DNA from: Alteraurantiacibacter aquimixticola
GTDB lineage: Bacteria > Pseudomonadota > Alphaproteobacteria > Sphingomonadales > Sphingomonadaceae
Direction of reading: 5' to 3'
NCBI RefSeq assembly: GCF_004965515.1
Contig: NZ_SSHH01000003.1
Coordinates: forward strand, 124,001-188,000
Length of the DNA: 64,000 nucleotides
The notes below the pieces were generated by a model. That model saw nothing but the letters and a program-made list of their open reading frames with translations, ran no database searches and was not told the DNA's origin. The position numbers and the translations under genes were made by a program. Below, one piece after another: positions 26,543 to 35,203 of the stretch. How positions within the stretch are numbered: the first letter of the stretch is position 1; each line of letters starts with the position of its first letter.

Positions 26543-27382
26543 TCAGGCTTTCAGCTTTGCAGCGTGCCAGGCGATGTGATCGGCCATGAAGGTCGAGATG
26601 AAAAAGTAGGAGTGGTCGTAGCCTTCGTGGAGGCGGATGGTCGCGTCCATACCGGCTTTGGTGACCGCTTCGTCGAGCAGGTGCGTCTTCAGCTGCTCTT
26701 CGAGGAAATTGTCGGCATGTCCCTGGTCCACCAGCAGGTCGGGCAGGCGGGCGCCATCCTCGATCAGCGCGCAGGCATCATATTCGCGCCAGGCGGCCTT
26801 GTCGGCGCCGATATAGCCGGTCAGCGCCTTCTCGCCCCAGGGGCAGTTCATCGGGCTGACGATCGGGGCGAAGGCGCTGGTCGACTTGTAGCGGCCCGGA
26901 TTGCGCAGACTGATTGTCAGCGCGCCGTGCCCGCCCATCGAATGGCCGGTAATGCCCTGCCGCTCCATATCGACGGGGAAGTGCTTCGCGATGATCGCGG
27001 GAAGCTCTTCCTCGACATAGCGGCGCATATGGTAATGCTGCGACCACGGAGCCTCGGTCGCATTGACATAGAAGCCCGCGCCGGTGCCGAAATCATAGCC
27101 TTCGTCATCGGGCACATCGTCACCGCGCGGGGACGTGTCCGGGCAGACGAAGATGATGCCGTGTTCGGCGCAGGCCTTCCGGTACTCGCCCTTTTCCATG
27201 ACATTGGCATGGGTGCAGGTGAGGCCGGAGAGGTAGAACAGCACGGGCAGCTTCGCCCCCGCCACATGGTCGGGGACGTAGACGGCGAAAGTCATCCCGG
27301 TGCCCGTCGCCTCGCTCTGGTGGGAGTAGACGCCCTGGCACCCGCCGAAAGCCTTTGCCTCGCTGACCGTTTCCAATGTCAT
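26543..27382 (-). CDS. fghA: S-formylglutathione hydrolase
   Basis: Esterase D family enzyme, 279 residues, hydrolysing S-formylglutathione to formate and glutathione, the second step of glutathione-dependent formaldehyde oxidation. Visible are LFYLSGLTCTHANVMEK, the nucleophile elbow GHSMGGHGAL, and C-terminal acid and His in DQGHADNFL and GYDHSYFFI. It is ten bases downstream of the VOC genes and eight upstream of fdsG. Confidence 0.96.
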   Translation of the reverse strand: MTLETVSEAKAFGGCQGVYSHQSEATGTGMTFAVYVPDHVAGAKLPVLFYLSGLTCTHANVMEKGEYRKACAEHGIIFVCPDTSPRGDDVPDDEGYDFGTGAGFYVNATEAPWSQHYHMRRYVEEELPAIIAKHFPVDMERQGITGHSMGGHGALTISLRNPGRYKSTSAFAPIVSPMNCPWGEKALTGYIGADKAAWREYDACALIEDGARLPDLLVDQGHADNFLEEQLKTHLLDEAVTKAGMDATIRLHEGYDHSYFFISTFMADHIAWHAAKLKA

Positions 27383-27392
27383 TGCCGAACTC

Positions 27393-27776
27393 TCAATCCA
27401 TCTTGTGCAGGGCGCACAGCTTGTGGCCGGTGGGATCGCGCAGGTATGCGAGATAGAGCTTCATGCCGCCGAAATCGCGCGGTCCGGGCGGGTCCTCGCA
27501 AGCCGTGCCGCCAGCGGCGAGGCCTGCCGCATGCCAAGCATCGCACTGTTCGGGGCTGTCCATCACCAGGCCGATCGTGTTGCCATTGGCGACCGAAGCC
27601 GGTTCGCCATTGAGCGGCTTGGTGACGATGAAGACATTGTCCTTATGCGTATAGCGCACGCGCGGCTTGACCGGGTCGGCCACGCCCTCTGGCGCGCCCA
27701 CGGCGGTGAAGATCGCATCGTAGAAGGTCTTGGAAGCGGCAAGGTCGTCGCTGCCGACCATGTTGTGGCTGTACAT
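27393..27776 (-). CDS. VOC (glyoxalase-fold) protein, copy 3 of 3
   Basis: A 127-residue single-module VOC protein. The start at 27776 (MYSHNMVGSDDL) matches the other two copies. Shared signatures are the N-terminal His, the AFYDA-type helix (SKTFYDAIFTAVG), CDAWHAAGLAAGG, and the ending AYLRDPTGHKLCAL. All three copies lie between frmA and fghA, where some bacteria have gfa. Glyoxalase-fold enzymes are known to act on glutathione hemithioacetals, so handling of S-hydroxymethylglutathione is an attractive but untested role. Confidence 0.85.
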   Translation of the reverse strand: MYSHNMVGSDDLAASKTFYDAIFTAVGAPEGVADPVKPRVRYTHKDNVFIVTKPLNGEPASVANGNTIGLVMDSPEQCDAWHAAGLAAGGTACEDPPGPRDFGGMKLYLAYLRDPTGHKLCALHKMD

Positions 27777-27781
27777 GGCTG

Positions 27782-28165
27782 TTACTCTCCCAGATCTACC
27801 CAAAAGGCACAGAGCTTGTTGCCGGCGGGATCGCGCAGGTAGGCACCGACCATGGGCATCTCACCATAGTCGCGCGGACCGGGCGGGCCTTCGCAAGTGC
27901 CGCCATTGGCCAGGCCTGCCGCGTGCCAGGCATGTACCGCCTCCGCGCTTGGAGCAGCAAGCCCGATGGTGCCGCCATTGGCGTGGGTCGCGGCCTCTCC
28001 GTCGGCGGGTGGGCCGACCATGAACATGCCCGAGTCGTGAGTGCCATACATTGCGTGCGTGGCCTCGTGATGCTGGCCGGAAATGCCCAGCGCCGCAAAG
28101 GTCGCGTCGTAAAAGGCAATCGAGGCACGCGGATCGCTGCTGCCAACTCGCACATGGGTGAACAT
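27782..28165 (-). CDS. VOC (glyoxalase-fold) protein, copy 2 of 3
   Basis: 127 residues from MFTHVRVGSSDP, with AFYDATFAALG in helix 1, VHAWHAAGLANGG in the second half, and the ending AYLRDPAGNKLCAF. The start 28165 is preferred over 28177 because it aligns with the N-termini of the two neighbouring copies. It is 5 bp from copy 3 and 16 bp from copy 1, so the three are one transcriptional unit created by tandem duplication. The usual C-terminal metal-ligand Glu position reads Lys-Leu-Cys here, so the metal site may be altered. Confidence 0.85.
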   Translation of the reverse strand: MFTHVRVGSSDPRASIAFYDATFAALGISGQHHEATHAMYGTHDSGMFMVGPPADGEAATHANGGTIGLAAPSAEAVHAWHAAGLANGGTCEGPPGPRDYGEMPMVGAYLRDPAGNKLCAFWVDLGE

Positions 28166-28181
28166 GGCCGGACCCATTGGC

Positions 28182-28562
28182 TTATGCGTTTTCGTTAGGG
28201 CAGAAGGCGCAGATCTTGTTGCCGTCCGGATCGCGCAGGTAAGCGCCATACATCTGGCCCGGCGCATTCTCGCGCACGCCCGGCGCACCTTCGTCACTGC
28301 CGCCATTGGCGAGGCCGGCGGCATGCCATGCATTCACCTGGTCATAGGAGCTGGCCTTGAGGCCCAGCGTCGCGCCGTTTGAGACGCTGGCCGCTTCGCC
28401 ATTGGCAGGCTTGCCCACGGCCACCGCGCCGCCTTCATTGGCATAGACGGTCAGGTGCGGATATTCACCTGCGGGCGCTACGCCGAGCGCGTCCATGGTG
28501 GCGTTGTAGAATGCACGTGATTTTTCGACATCGTTGGTGCCCAGGAAGACGTGGTTCAGCAT
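28182..28562 (-). CDS. VOC (glyoxalase-fold) protein, copy 1 of 3
   Basis: 126 residues: MLNHVFLGTNDVEKS, RAFYNATMDALG, VNAWHAAGLANGG, ending AYLRDPDGNKICAF. It is the promoter-proximal copy of the tandem triplet, after a 154-bp gap downstream of frmA that is long enough for an internal promoter or processing site. The three sequences have clearly diverged in the middle third, which lines the active site in VOC proteins, so different ligands are possible. Confidence 0.85.
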   Translation of the reverse strand: MLNHVFLGTNDVEKSRAFYNATMDALGVAPAGEYPHLTVYANEGGAVAVGKPANGEAASVSNGATLGLKASSYDQVNAWHAAGLANGGSDEGAPGVRENAPGQMYGAYLRDPDGNKICAFCPNENA

Positions 28563-28716
28563 GGTGTGAAAGTTCCTCTCGATATGTCGTGCGCACTCGC
28601 CGCAAGGCCAGCCCGCGTGACTCGGTTTATCACATAGCCGAAAACTTCAGCCTTGTGAAAGATTGAATTGACCTGTCGCGGCGCATGCGACCGCTTTGGC
28701 CGCACGCGCCTGCCAA

Positions 28717-29829
28717 TCAGTAAACGACGACCGAGCGGATCGACTTGCCCTCGTGCATCAGGTCGAAGGCGGTGTTGATCTCCTCGAGGCCCATCACGTG
28801 GGTGATCATCGGGTCGATCTCGATCTTTCCGGTCATGTACATGTCGACGATCTTGGGCACATCGGTGCGGCCCTTGGCGCCGCCGAATGCCGTGCCGCGC
28901 CAGTTGCGGCCGGTCACCAGCTGGAACGGGCGCGTGCTGATTTCCTTGCCCGCTTCGGCCACGCCGATGATGATGCTGGTGCCCCAGCCGCGATGGCAGG
29001 CTTCGAGCGCCGTACGCATCACTTCGGTATTGCCGGTGGCATCGAAAGTGTAGTCCGCGCCGCCATCGGTCATGGCTACGATCTTGGCGACCGTGTCTTC
29101 GCGGCTCATGCCCTTGGTGTTGAGGAATTCGGTCATGCCGAACTTGCGGCCCCATTCCTCGCGATCGGGATTGATGTCGACGCCGATGATCTTGTTCGCA
29201 CCGGCCAGCCGCGCGCCCTGTATCACGTTGAGGCCGATGCCGCCGAGGCCGAACACCACGACATTGTCGCCCACCTGCACCTTGGCGGTGTTGGTGACGG
29301 CGCCCACGCCGGTGGTCACGCCGCAGCCGACATAGCAGGCGGACTGGAACGGCGCGTCCTCACGAATCTTGGCGACGGCGATTTCCGGCAGCACGGTGAA
29401 GTTCGAGAAGGTCGAACAGCCCATATAGTGGAAGATCGTCTGCCCCTTGTAGGAGAAGCGGCTGGTGCCATCGGGCATCAGGCCCTGGCCCTGCGTGCTG
29501 CGGATCGCGGTGCACAGGTTCGTCTTGCCCGACAGGCAGGACTTACACTGGCGGCATTCGGGCGTGTAGAGCGGGATCACGTGATCGTCCGGCTTCACGC
29601 TGGTGACGCCGGGGCCAACCTCGCGCACGATGCCCGCGCCTTCATGGCCCAGGATGCTGGGGAAGATGCCTTCGCTATCGAACCCGTCCAGCGTGTAGGC
29701 ATCGGTGTGGCAGATGCCGGTGGCCATGATTTCCACCAGCACTTCGCCTTCCTTCGGCCCCTCCAGATCGACTTCCACGATCTCCAGCGGCTTCTTGGCT
29801 TCGAATGCTACGGCTGCACGGGTTTTCAT
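28717..29829 (-). CDS. frmA: S-(hydroxymethyl)glutathione dehydrogenase / class III alcohol dehydrogenase
   Basis: Zinc- and NAD-dependent dehydrogenase, 370 residues, oxidising the spontaneous formaldehyde-glutathione adduct to S-formylglutathione. Catalytic zinc Cys in [12 protein letters not shown], structural zinc cysteines in [18 protein letters not shown] fold GLGGIGLNV, and an overall match to class III enzymes. It lies 24 bp after the MFS gene. With fghA and fds it encodes the whole route formaldehyde to formate to CO2. Confidence 0.97.
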   Translation of the reverse strand: MKTRAAVAFEAKKPLEIVEVDLEGPKEGEVLVEIMATGICHTDAYTLDGFDSEGIFPSILGHEGAGIVREVGPGVTSVKPDDHVIPLYTPECRQCKSCLSGKTNLCTAIRSTQGQGLMPDGTSRFSYKGQTIFHYMGCSTFSNFTVLPEIAVAKIREDAPFQSACYVGCGVTTGVGAVTNTAKVQVGDNVVVFGLGGIGLNVIQGARLAGANKIIGVDINPDREEWGRKFGMTEFLNTKGMSREDTVAKIVAMTDGGADYTFDATGNTEVMRTALEACHRGWGTSIIIGVAEAGKEISTRPFQLVTGRNWRGTAFGGAKGRTDVPKIVDMYMTGKIEIDPMITHVMGLEEINTAFDLMHEGKSIRSVVVY

Positions 29830-29853
29830 TTCAGATATTCTCCCAGGATTGGA

Positions 29854-31212
29854 TCAGGATGCAGCCTGCGCGTCTTCGGCAACGACATCGTCGCCTTCGC
29901 GCTCGGGCAGCATCAGGAACAGGATCAGCGAGGCCACCGAACCCATCGCCATGATGATGGAGACCGTCAGCAGCTCGTCATTGCCGAGGATCGTGAACAG
30001 CGCGCCGGCGATGATCGGGCTGCCTGCCGCGCCAAGGCGGCCGATACCCAGTACGAAGCCGGTGCCGGTGGCGCGGGCATAGGCAGGGAAGCCGCGCGCG
30101 AAGGCGGCATAATACCCGCTGATCGCGGCATTGGTGAAGAAGCCGGTCAGGATCGTCGCCCACTGCCAGCCATCCAGCGTCTCGCGCCCGAGGCCGAAGG
30201 CGGCCACGGCGACCGATCCGATCAGCAGCATCAGCGCGGTCGGCCACTTGATGCCGAGGCGCGCCATCACGAAGCCGAACAGCAGGCTGCCGAAGAAGCC
30301 GCCGACATTGGCCCAGGTGAGCACGGTGGCCGCCTCGCCCGGCGCATAGCCCGGCGGGTAGTCGGCCACGATCTGCACGGCGAATTTCAGGATGTAGTAG
30401 AAGGTGATCGTGTGGAACATGTAGCCGAAGGCCAGCAGCAGCGTGACCGGGCGCAGCTTCGGATTGGACAGGATGTCCGTCACCTTGGGCTTGGCCGCAT
30501 CGGCAGCGGCGGCAGGCAAAGCCTCGATCGGCTGCTTGCCGAAGGCGCCCAGCGTCTTGTTGACGCCCGCCAGGTTGCCCTTCGAGGCGTGGAAGGCGGC
30601 CGTCTCCGGCACCACCAGCAGCATGACCGGGATCAGGGCCGCAGTCACGATCGCGCCGAAATCGAACACGGCGCGCCAGCCATAGGTCGGCAGCAGCCAT
30701 TCGGAAGCGGCAACGCCGCCGATGATCGCGCCCAGCGGGTAGCCTGCGACATAGGCGGCGATGGCGGCCTTGCGCCATTTGGTATTGGTGCTCTCTGCCG
30801 TAACCGCATTGGTCGCGGCGAGCATGCCGCCAATGCCGATGCCTGTCAGGAAGCGGAAGCCGACCATCGGGGCCACGGAATCGGCGATACTGGCGAGGAA
30901 CATGCCCAGTGCCATGGCGACCAGGCAGGCGAGCATGGTCATCTTGCGGCCGTATTTGTCGGCCGCGCCGCCCAGCAGGACAGAGCCGAAGCCCATGCCG
31001 ACCAGTTCGGCGGAGAGTACGATGCCCAGCGCTGCGCGTTCGATACCCCATTCTGCGGAAATGCCAGGTGCGGCGAAGGCGCTCGACAGAACGTCAAACC
31101 CGTCCAGCGCGTTGAGCAGTACCATGAGGACCACGACGGCCCACTGGCGCACGCTCATCGGCGTCTCATTGATCACATTGATGGGGTTAGCCCCCCCGGA
31201 AGCTCCGGCCAT
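29854..31212 (-). CDS. Aromatic acid:H+ symporter (MFS, AAHS family)
   Basis: Inner-membrane carrier of 452 residues with twelve predicted helices. The family mark LNALDGFDVLS in helix 1 contains the DGxD aspartates of aromatic-acid symporters such as PcaK and VanK, and GGAADKYGRKMTM is the loop between helices 2 and 3. It lies 31 bp after the marR stop and 24 bp before frmA, tying uptake of an aromatic acid to formaldehyde disposal. The likely cargo is a methoxylated or dimeric lignin acid, by context only. Confidence 0.9.
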   Translation of the reverse strand: MAGASGGANPINVINETPMSVRQWAVVVLMVLLNALDGFDVLSSAFAAPGISAEWGIERAALGIVLSAELVGMGFGSVLLGGAADKYGRKMTMLACLVAMALGMFLASIADSVAPMVGFRFLTGIGIGGMLAATNAVTAESTNTKWRKAAIAAYVAGYPLGAIIGGVAASEWLLPTYGWRAVFDFGAIVTAALIPVMLLVVPETAAFHASKGNLAGVNKTLGAFGKQPIEALPAAAADAAKPKVTDILSNPKLRPVTLLLAFGYMFHTITFYYILKFAVQIVADYPPGYAPGEAATVLTWANVGGFFGSLLFGFVMARLGIKWPTALMLLIGSVAVAAFGLGRETLDGWQWATILTGFFTNAAISGYYAAFARGFPAYARATGTGFVLGIGRLGAAGSPIIAGALFTILGNDELLTVSIIMAMGSVASLILFLMLPEREGDDVVAEDAQAAS

Positions 31213-31243
31213 TCTCTCGTCCTCTCCTGAATCTCCGGCGCCC

Positions 31244-31705
31244 TCAATCGTGGATTCGCGCCAGCATTTCCACCAGTTTTTCGATTTCAGCCTCGCTGAA
31301 GCGGCTTTTCAGCCAGCTTTCATGGCTTTCGATGCAACGCTTCGCTTCCTCCAGCACGGCCTCGCCCTCTTCCGTCAGGAACATTGCCTGCTTGCGCCCG
31401 TCGCTGCTTGATCTCTCACGCCGGAGCAGCCCGCGCTCCTCCAGCCGGTTGACGATGGTCATGGTGGTAGCGCGGTCCATCCTCAGGCGGCTCCCCACCT
31501 CGATCTGGGCGATTTCCGGGTGATCTCCGACCAGCCACAGGACCGAGACCTGCTTCTGCGTCAATCCAAGGTCGGCAAAGGTTTCGGTGAAATGGCGATA
31601 GACGGCACCATGCGCCAGGCGGATGTGGAAGCCCACGATTCCGTCCAGCGCGCCGATGTCCTCTTCATCCGCATCATTGCTTTCGATCAATGCAGGATCG
31701 CGCAA
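31244..31705 (-). CDS. MarR-family transcriptional regulator
   Basis: Winged-helix repressor of 153 residues when started at TTG 31705, which has GAGGA eight bases upstream. Core pattern: LTQKQVSVLWLVGDHPEIAQIE, then the recognition helix RLRMDRATTMTIVNRLEERGLL, and the wing SSSDGRKQAMFLTEEG. An in-frame ATG at 31804 would add 33 residues but would overlap the start codon of the divergent oxygenase, so it is less likely. It heads the MFS/formaldehyde operon and probably responds to an aromatic ligand, as other MarR proteins of hydroxycinnamate and lignin pathways do. A candidate operator is at 31752-31776. Confidence 0.9.
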   Translation of the reverse strand: MRDPALIESNDADEEDIGALDGIVGFHIRLAHGAVYRHFTETFADLGLTQKQVSVLWLVGDHPEIAQIEVGSRLRMDRATTMTIVNRLEERGLLRRERSSSDGRKQAMFLTEEGEAVLEEAKRCIESHESWLKSRFSEAEIEKLVEMLARIHD

Positions 31706-31751
31706 ACCGGTGTCCTCATGCCCCCTAAAGCCCGTAATGGGCGGTCTTGCC

Positions 31752-31776
31752 AATTTGTTAGTAGAGCATACAATTT
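31752..31776. promoter_or_regulatory. Candidate MarR operator, site A
   Basis: The 25-bp stretch carrying TTGTTAGTAGAGCATACAA lies in the 97-bp gap between divergent marR and the stilbene oxygenase gene. It matches the site in the second cluster (reverse complement of 49822-49846) at 19 of 25 positions. The outer TTGT/ACAA halves are mirror-related. Confidence 0.55.
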
Positions 31777-31802
31777 CGCGCAAGGAGAGGACTCGAACAA
31801 TC

Positions 31803-33290
31803 ATGGCGCATTTTCCCGACACACCCAATTTCACCGGATTCAACACCCCCAGCCGGATCGAGGCGGATATCGCCGACCTGCAGCATGAGGGGGAGATCCC
31901 GAAGGAACTCGACGGCGCCTTCTTCCGCGTGCAGCCCGATCCGCAATTCCCGCCCATGCTGGGGGACGACATCTCCTTCAACGGAGACGGGATGATCACC
32001 CGCTTCCACTTCCATGATGGCCAGTGCGATTTCCGCCAGCGCTGGGCGAAGACCGACAAGTGGAAGGCGGAGCACGCAGCGGGCCGCGGGTTGTTCGGCA
32101 TGTATCGCAACCCGCTGACCGATGATGACAGCGTGAAGGGCATGATCCGCTCCACCGCCAACACCAATGCCTGGGTCTATGCCGGCAAGCTGTGGGCGAT
32201 GAAGGAAGATTCGCCTGCCCTGATCATGGACCCGGTGACCATGGAGACGGAGGAGTTCGAGACCTTCGAAGGCGCGATGAAGAGCCAGACCTTCACCGCC
32301 CATCCCAAGATCGACCCGCACACCGGCAACATGGTCGCCATCGGCTATGCCGCGAGCGGCCTGTGCACCGATGACGTGTCCTACATGGAAGTGAACGCGG
32401 ATGGCGATCTGGTGCGCGAGAAGTGGTTCAAGGTCCCCTACTACTGCATGATGCACGACTTCGCGATCACCGAGGATTACCTCGTGCTCCATATCGTGCC
32501 CTCCATCGGCAGCTGGGAACGGCTGGAACAGAAGAAGCCGCATTTCGGCTTCGACACCACCATGCCCGTCTATCTCGGCATCATCCCGCGCCGCGACGAT
32601 TTGAAGAACGAGGACATTCGCTGGTTCAAGCGCGACAATTGCTTCGCCAGCCACACCATCAACGCCTGGCAGGAAGGCACCAAGGTCCATTTCGTGGTGC
32701 CCGAAGCGAAGAACAACATGTTCCCCTTCTTCCCAGATGTGCATGGCGAACCGTTCAACGGCATGGAAGCGATGAGCAAGCTCACCCGCTGGACCGTCGA
32801 CATGGCCAGCAATGGCGAGGAATTCGACGAGATCGTCCAGCTCACCGAAACCGCGAGCGAGTTCCCCCGCATCGATGACCGCTTCACGGGCGTGAAGAAC
32901 CGCTACACCTGGGGCCTCGAAATGGACATGAAGCGCCCCTGCGAGCTGAAAGGCGGCAGCGCGGGCGGCTTCCTGATGAACTGCCTGTTCCTGAAGGACC
33001 TCGAAAGCGGAGCCGAACAGCACTGGTGGTGCGGCCCCGTCTCATCGCTGCAGGAACCCTGCTTCGTGCCCCGTTCCAAGGACGCGCCGGAGGGCGACGG
33101 ATGGATCGTCATGCTCTGCAACCGGCTGGAGGAACACCGCACCGACCTGCTGGTGTTCGACGCGCTCGATATCGAGAAGGGCCCGGTCGCGACCATCCAG
33201 TGCCCGATCCGCCTGCGCTTCGGCCTGCACGGCAACTTCGCCCGCAGCGAGGATATCGGGCTGAAGGCCGGGGAGCTGGAGGCGGCCTGA
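31803..33290 (+). CDS. NOV1-like lignostilbene / phenylpropenoid cleavage dioxygenase
   Basis: Cytoplasmic non-heme iron oxygenase, 495 residues, cleaving the interphenyl double bond of 4-hydroxystilbenes to two aldehydes. The four iron ligands are His167, His218, His284 and His476, and the substrate-phenol contacts are Tyr101, Lys134 and Glu135. These residue numbers coincide with those I recall for Novosphingobium NOV1, so the proteins should align with almost no gaps. There is no signal peptide, unlike the paralog at 11740-13311. It is divergent from marR with the shared operator between them. AAGGAGAGGA precedes the ATG at 31803. Lignostilbene is the probable substrate; isoeugenol-type cleavage is the alternative. 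Confidence 0.93.
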   Translation: MAHFPDTPNFTGFNTPSRIEADIADLQHEGEIPKELDGAFFRVQPDPQFPPMLGDDISFNGDGMITRFHFHDGQCDFRQRWAKTDKWKAEHAAGRGLFGMYRNPLTDDDSVKGMIRSTANTNAWVYAGKLWAMKEDSPALIMDPVTMETEEFETFEGAMKSQTFTAHPKIDPHTGNMVAIGYAASGLCTDDVSYMEVNADGDLVREKWFKVPYYCMMHDFAITEDYLVLHIVPSIGSWERLEQKKPHFGFDTTMPVYLGIIPRRDDLKNEDIRWFKRDNCFASHTINAWQEGTKVHFVVPEAKNNMFPFFPDVHGEPFNGMEAMSKLTRWTVDMASNGEEFDEIVQLTETASEFPRIDDRFTGVKNRYTWGLEMDMKRPCELKGGSAGGFLMNCLFLKDLESGAEQHWWCGPVSSLQEPCFVPRSKDAPEGDGWIVMLCNRLEEHRTDLLVFDALDIEKGPVATIQCPIRLRFGLHGNFARSEDIGLKAGELEAA

Positions 33291-33361
33291 GGGGGCGCTG
33301 CTGAGCGGGCTGGACCCCGGAGCTCGGGGCCAGTCGGCCTCCGGAATCTAGGTTTCCTGCT

Positions 33362-35203
33362 TCAGTCTTCGATTGCGACAGCAACGCCGGTTATGGTCGT
33401 AGTCCCGATCGCGTTGGGAGGTCCGCGCAATATCGAGAACGGGGCCACGATCTCCGATCCATCCGGGCCGTAGAATACCGGGATTATGGTGTTCAGCGAT
33501 TGCACACTTGCGCTGAGCGCAGTGGGATAATCGAAGTTTGCCGCATCCATGATACCGTTGGTAATGGTACTTGCAAATTCGAACGTTCCCAGATCGACGA
33601 TAGTACCACCATCGTCGGCCTGCAGGTCGAGCATGCCCGAGTAGCTATCCGACGAAAAATTGACAACGAATGACGAAGTTCCGTCAACGTCGATAGCCAA
33701 GCCACTGCTATTGGTGGTAGTGCCGACCGCAATTCCGGAATAGCTAGCGCTGCCCGAACGAACATTCATATGCCCCTCGGGCGTATCGAAGCCATATGTG
33801 AAATATCGCCGTACCTGCTGCAAATAGTCGGAACCCGATATTTCCTGCTCAAGAATTCCGAAACTCGAATAGGTAAGTTGAACTTCCGGATTGGCTGTGC
33901 CTGGTTTGAAAATGCGGGCGGTCAGCGGCAGTCCGGCAGTTCCAAAAGCGGAAGTTGTTGTGGTTTCATAAACGTCATATGCGCCGTCGCTCGAAACAAG
34001 TTCGCCGGGTTCGATCGAAGCCACCAGCGCACCATCGAGTTGGACATTAATTGTGCCGTCTTGTTGGAAATGGATGCGTGTAAAAGGCCTTTCGGTGTAA
34101 GTATTTCCATAAAAGCCGCGAAAAGCAGGCGTCAGGTCGTCTTGGATGGTGCCGAGAGCCTCAGCGAGATAGCCGGATACAACCGTGTCGCCCTGAATAT
34201 TTGTAAGGGCCAAGGTTCCTGCGCGAGATTGATTGTCGCGTTTGCCGGTAAACGCGCCATTGAGCACTGCTCCGGTACCAGTGCCACCGGAGAACGCCGC
34301 GCCGACTTCTTGCGCGGCAGGTCCGTAGAACTGACCGGAAACGTCTCCGCTCACGAAATCGCCATCAAGGTTTGTGTAGGTAAAGATACCGTCTAGCCGG
34401 CGATTGCTGGTCACGAATCCGTCCGCGTTGAACTTGAGGGAGCCACCGGACAAGTAGCCGTAATCCGCCAGGGGAAATTCGCCGAGCGTCGTACGAACGC
34501 GCCAAGCGCCGGTCCCGAAATCCAGTTCCAGCAGGCCGCTACCAGAAAGTGCGCGCGCTTCGGTGCCGACCACAGAGAGCGCGCCGAATATGTCGATCGT
34601 GTAAGACCCAAGTCCGGAAACCGGGACAGCGCTGGAACTGGCGGGGAAGCCGAAAACGAAGGTGTCGAACTCTGTCTCTTGCTGTACGCCGTTGAGAACA
34701 TTGCGTTGCCAGTATCCGAGTGCAACATACTGGTTGGCAGAGTTCTGCGAGTAGCCACGCGTGGAGATCGTCAGGAACTCCGAACTATTGCCACTCTCCG
34801 TATAGTAGCGCGTGGTCCCTGGATACTCGCCCTGTTCGATGATGCCGGCGCTCGTGAAGGTCGACCCTTGCCCACCGAGCGAGACGGTATAGCCGTCCGT
34901 GCTCGCATCGTAGGAGATCGCCACCTTCCGATCTTCGACACTTGCCCCACCGACTTCCGCATCGATAACAGAAAGCGAGATGTCGCTGCCACTTGAAAGT
35001 GTCGAGAAGGCCTCGTCTGCAACCAGATTGCCGACGTTGGAATTGGTCGGTGTCGGCGTGGGCGCAGAGGTGGAAGTCGGACTTGGTGTGGGTGCAGCTG
35101 GCGGCGGCGGAGTGCTGGAGATACCTCCACCGCTACTGCCTCCACCGCATGCCGCAACAAGTGCTGCAGCCAACGAGGCGGCCAACAAATTGTCATATTT
35201 CAT
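33362..35203 (-). CDS. TbpB-like surface lipoprotein
   Basis: A 613-residue predicted lipoprotein. The lipobox LVAAC puts the lipid on Cys19, followed by GGGSSGGG and a Pro/Thr-rich spacer to about residue 55. The body is rich in Gly, Ser and Thr beta strands and contains two FYG-type barrel motifs, notably GQFYGPAAQEVGAAFSG, typical of transferrin-binding-protein-B-like barrels. Such proteins are displayed on the surface by Slam-type translocators, none of which is in this window. Base composition is visibly less GC-rich than the surroundings, hinting at transfer or relaxed selection. The ligand is unknown. Confidence 0.8.
   Translation of the reverse strand: MKYDNLLAASLAAALVAACGGGSSGGGISSTPPPPAAPTPSPTSTSAPTPTPTNSNVGNLVADEAFSTLSSGSDISLSVIDAEVGGASVEDRKVAISYDASTDGYTVSLGGQGSTFTSAGIIEQGEYPGTTRYYTESGNSSEFLTISTRGYSQNSANQYVALGYWQRNVLNGVQQETEFDTFVFGFPASSSAVPVSGLGSYTIDIFGALSVVGTEARALSGSGLLELDFGTGAWRVRTTLGEFPLADYGYLSGGSLKFNADGFVTSNRRLDGIFTYTNLDGDFVSGDVSGQFYGPAAQEVGAAFSGGTGTGAVLNGAFTGKRDNQSRAGTLALTNIQGDTVVSGYLAEALGTIQDDLTPAFRGFYGNTYTERPFTRIHFQQDGTINVQLDGALVASIEPGELVSSDGAYDVYETTTTSAFGTAGLPLTARIFKPGTANPEVQLTYSSFGILEQEISGSDYLQQVRRYFTYGFDTPEGHMNVRSGSASYSGIAVGTTTNSSGLAIDVDGTSSFVVNFSSDSYSGMLDLQADDGGTIVDLGTFEFASTITNGIMDAANFDYPTALSASVQSLNTIIPVFYGPDGSEIVAPFSILRGPPNAIGTTTITGVAVAIED

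Noticed and set aside
28696-31230. A long plus-strand frame opposite frmA and the MFS gene
   Set aside because: Antisense shadow; both minus-strand genes have full family motifs and operon spacing.
31244-31804. Longer MarR starting at ATG 31804
   Set aside because: It would share the start codon region with the divergent oxygenase and leave no promoter; the TTG start fits family length and has a ribosome site.
33300-33360. Terminator hairpin between the oxygenase and the TbpB-like gene
   Set aside because: The CCCCGGAGCTCGGGG hairpin has only about five good pairs and no T-run, so it was not listed.
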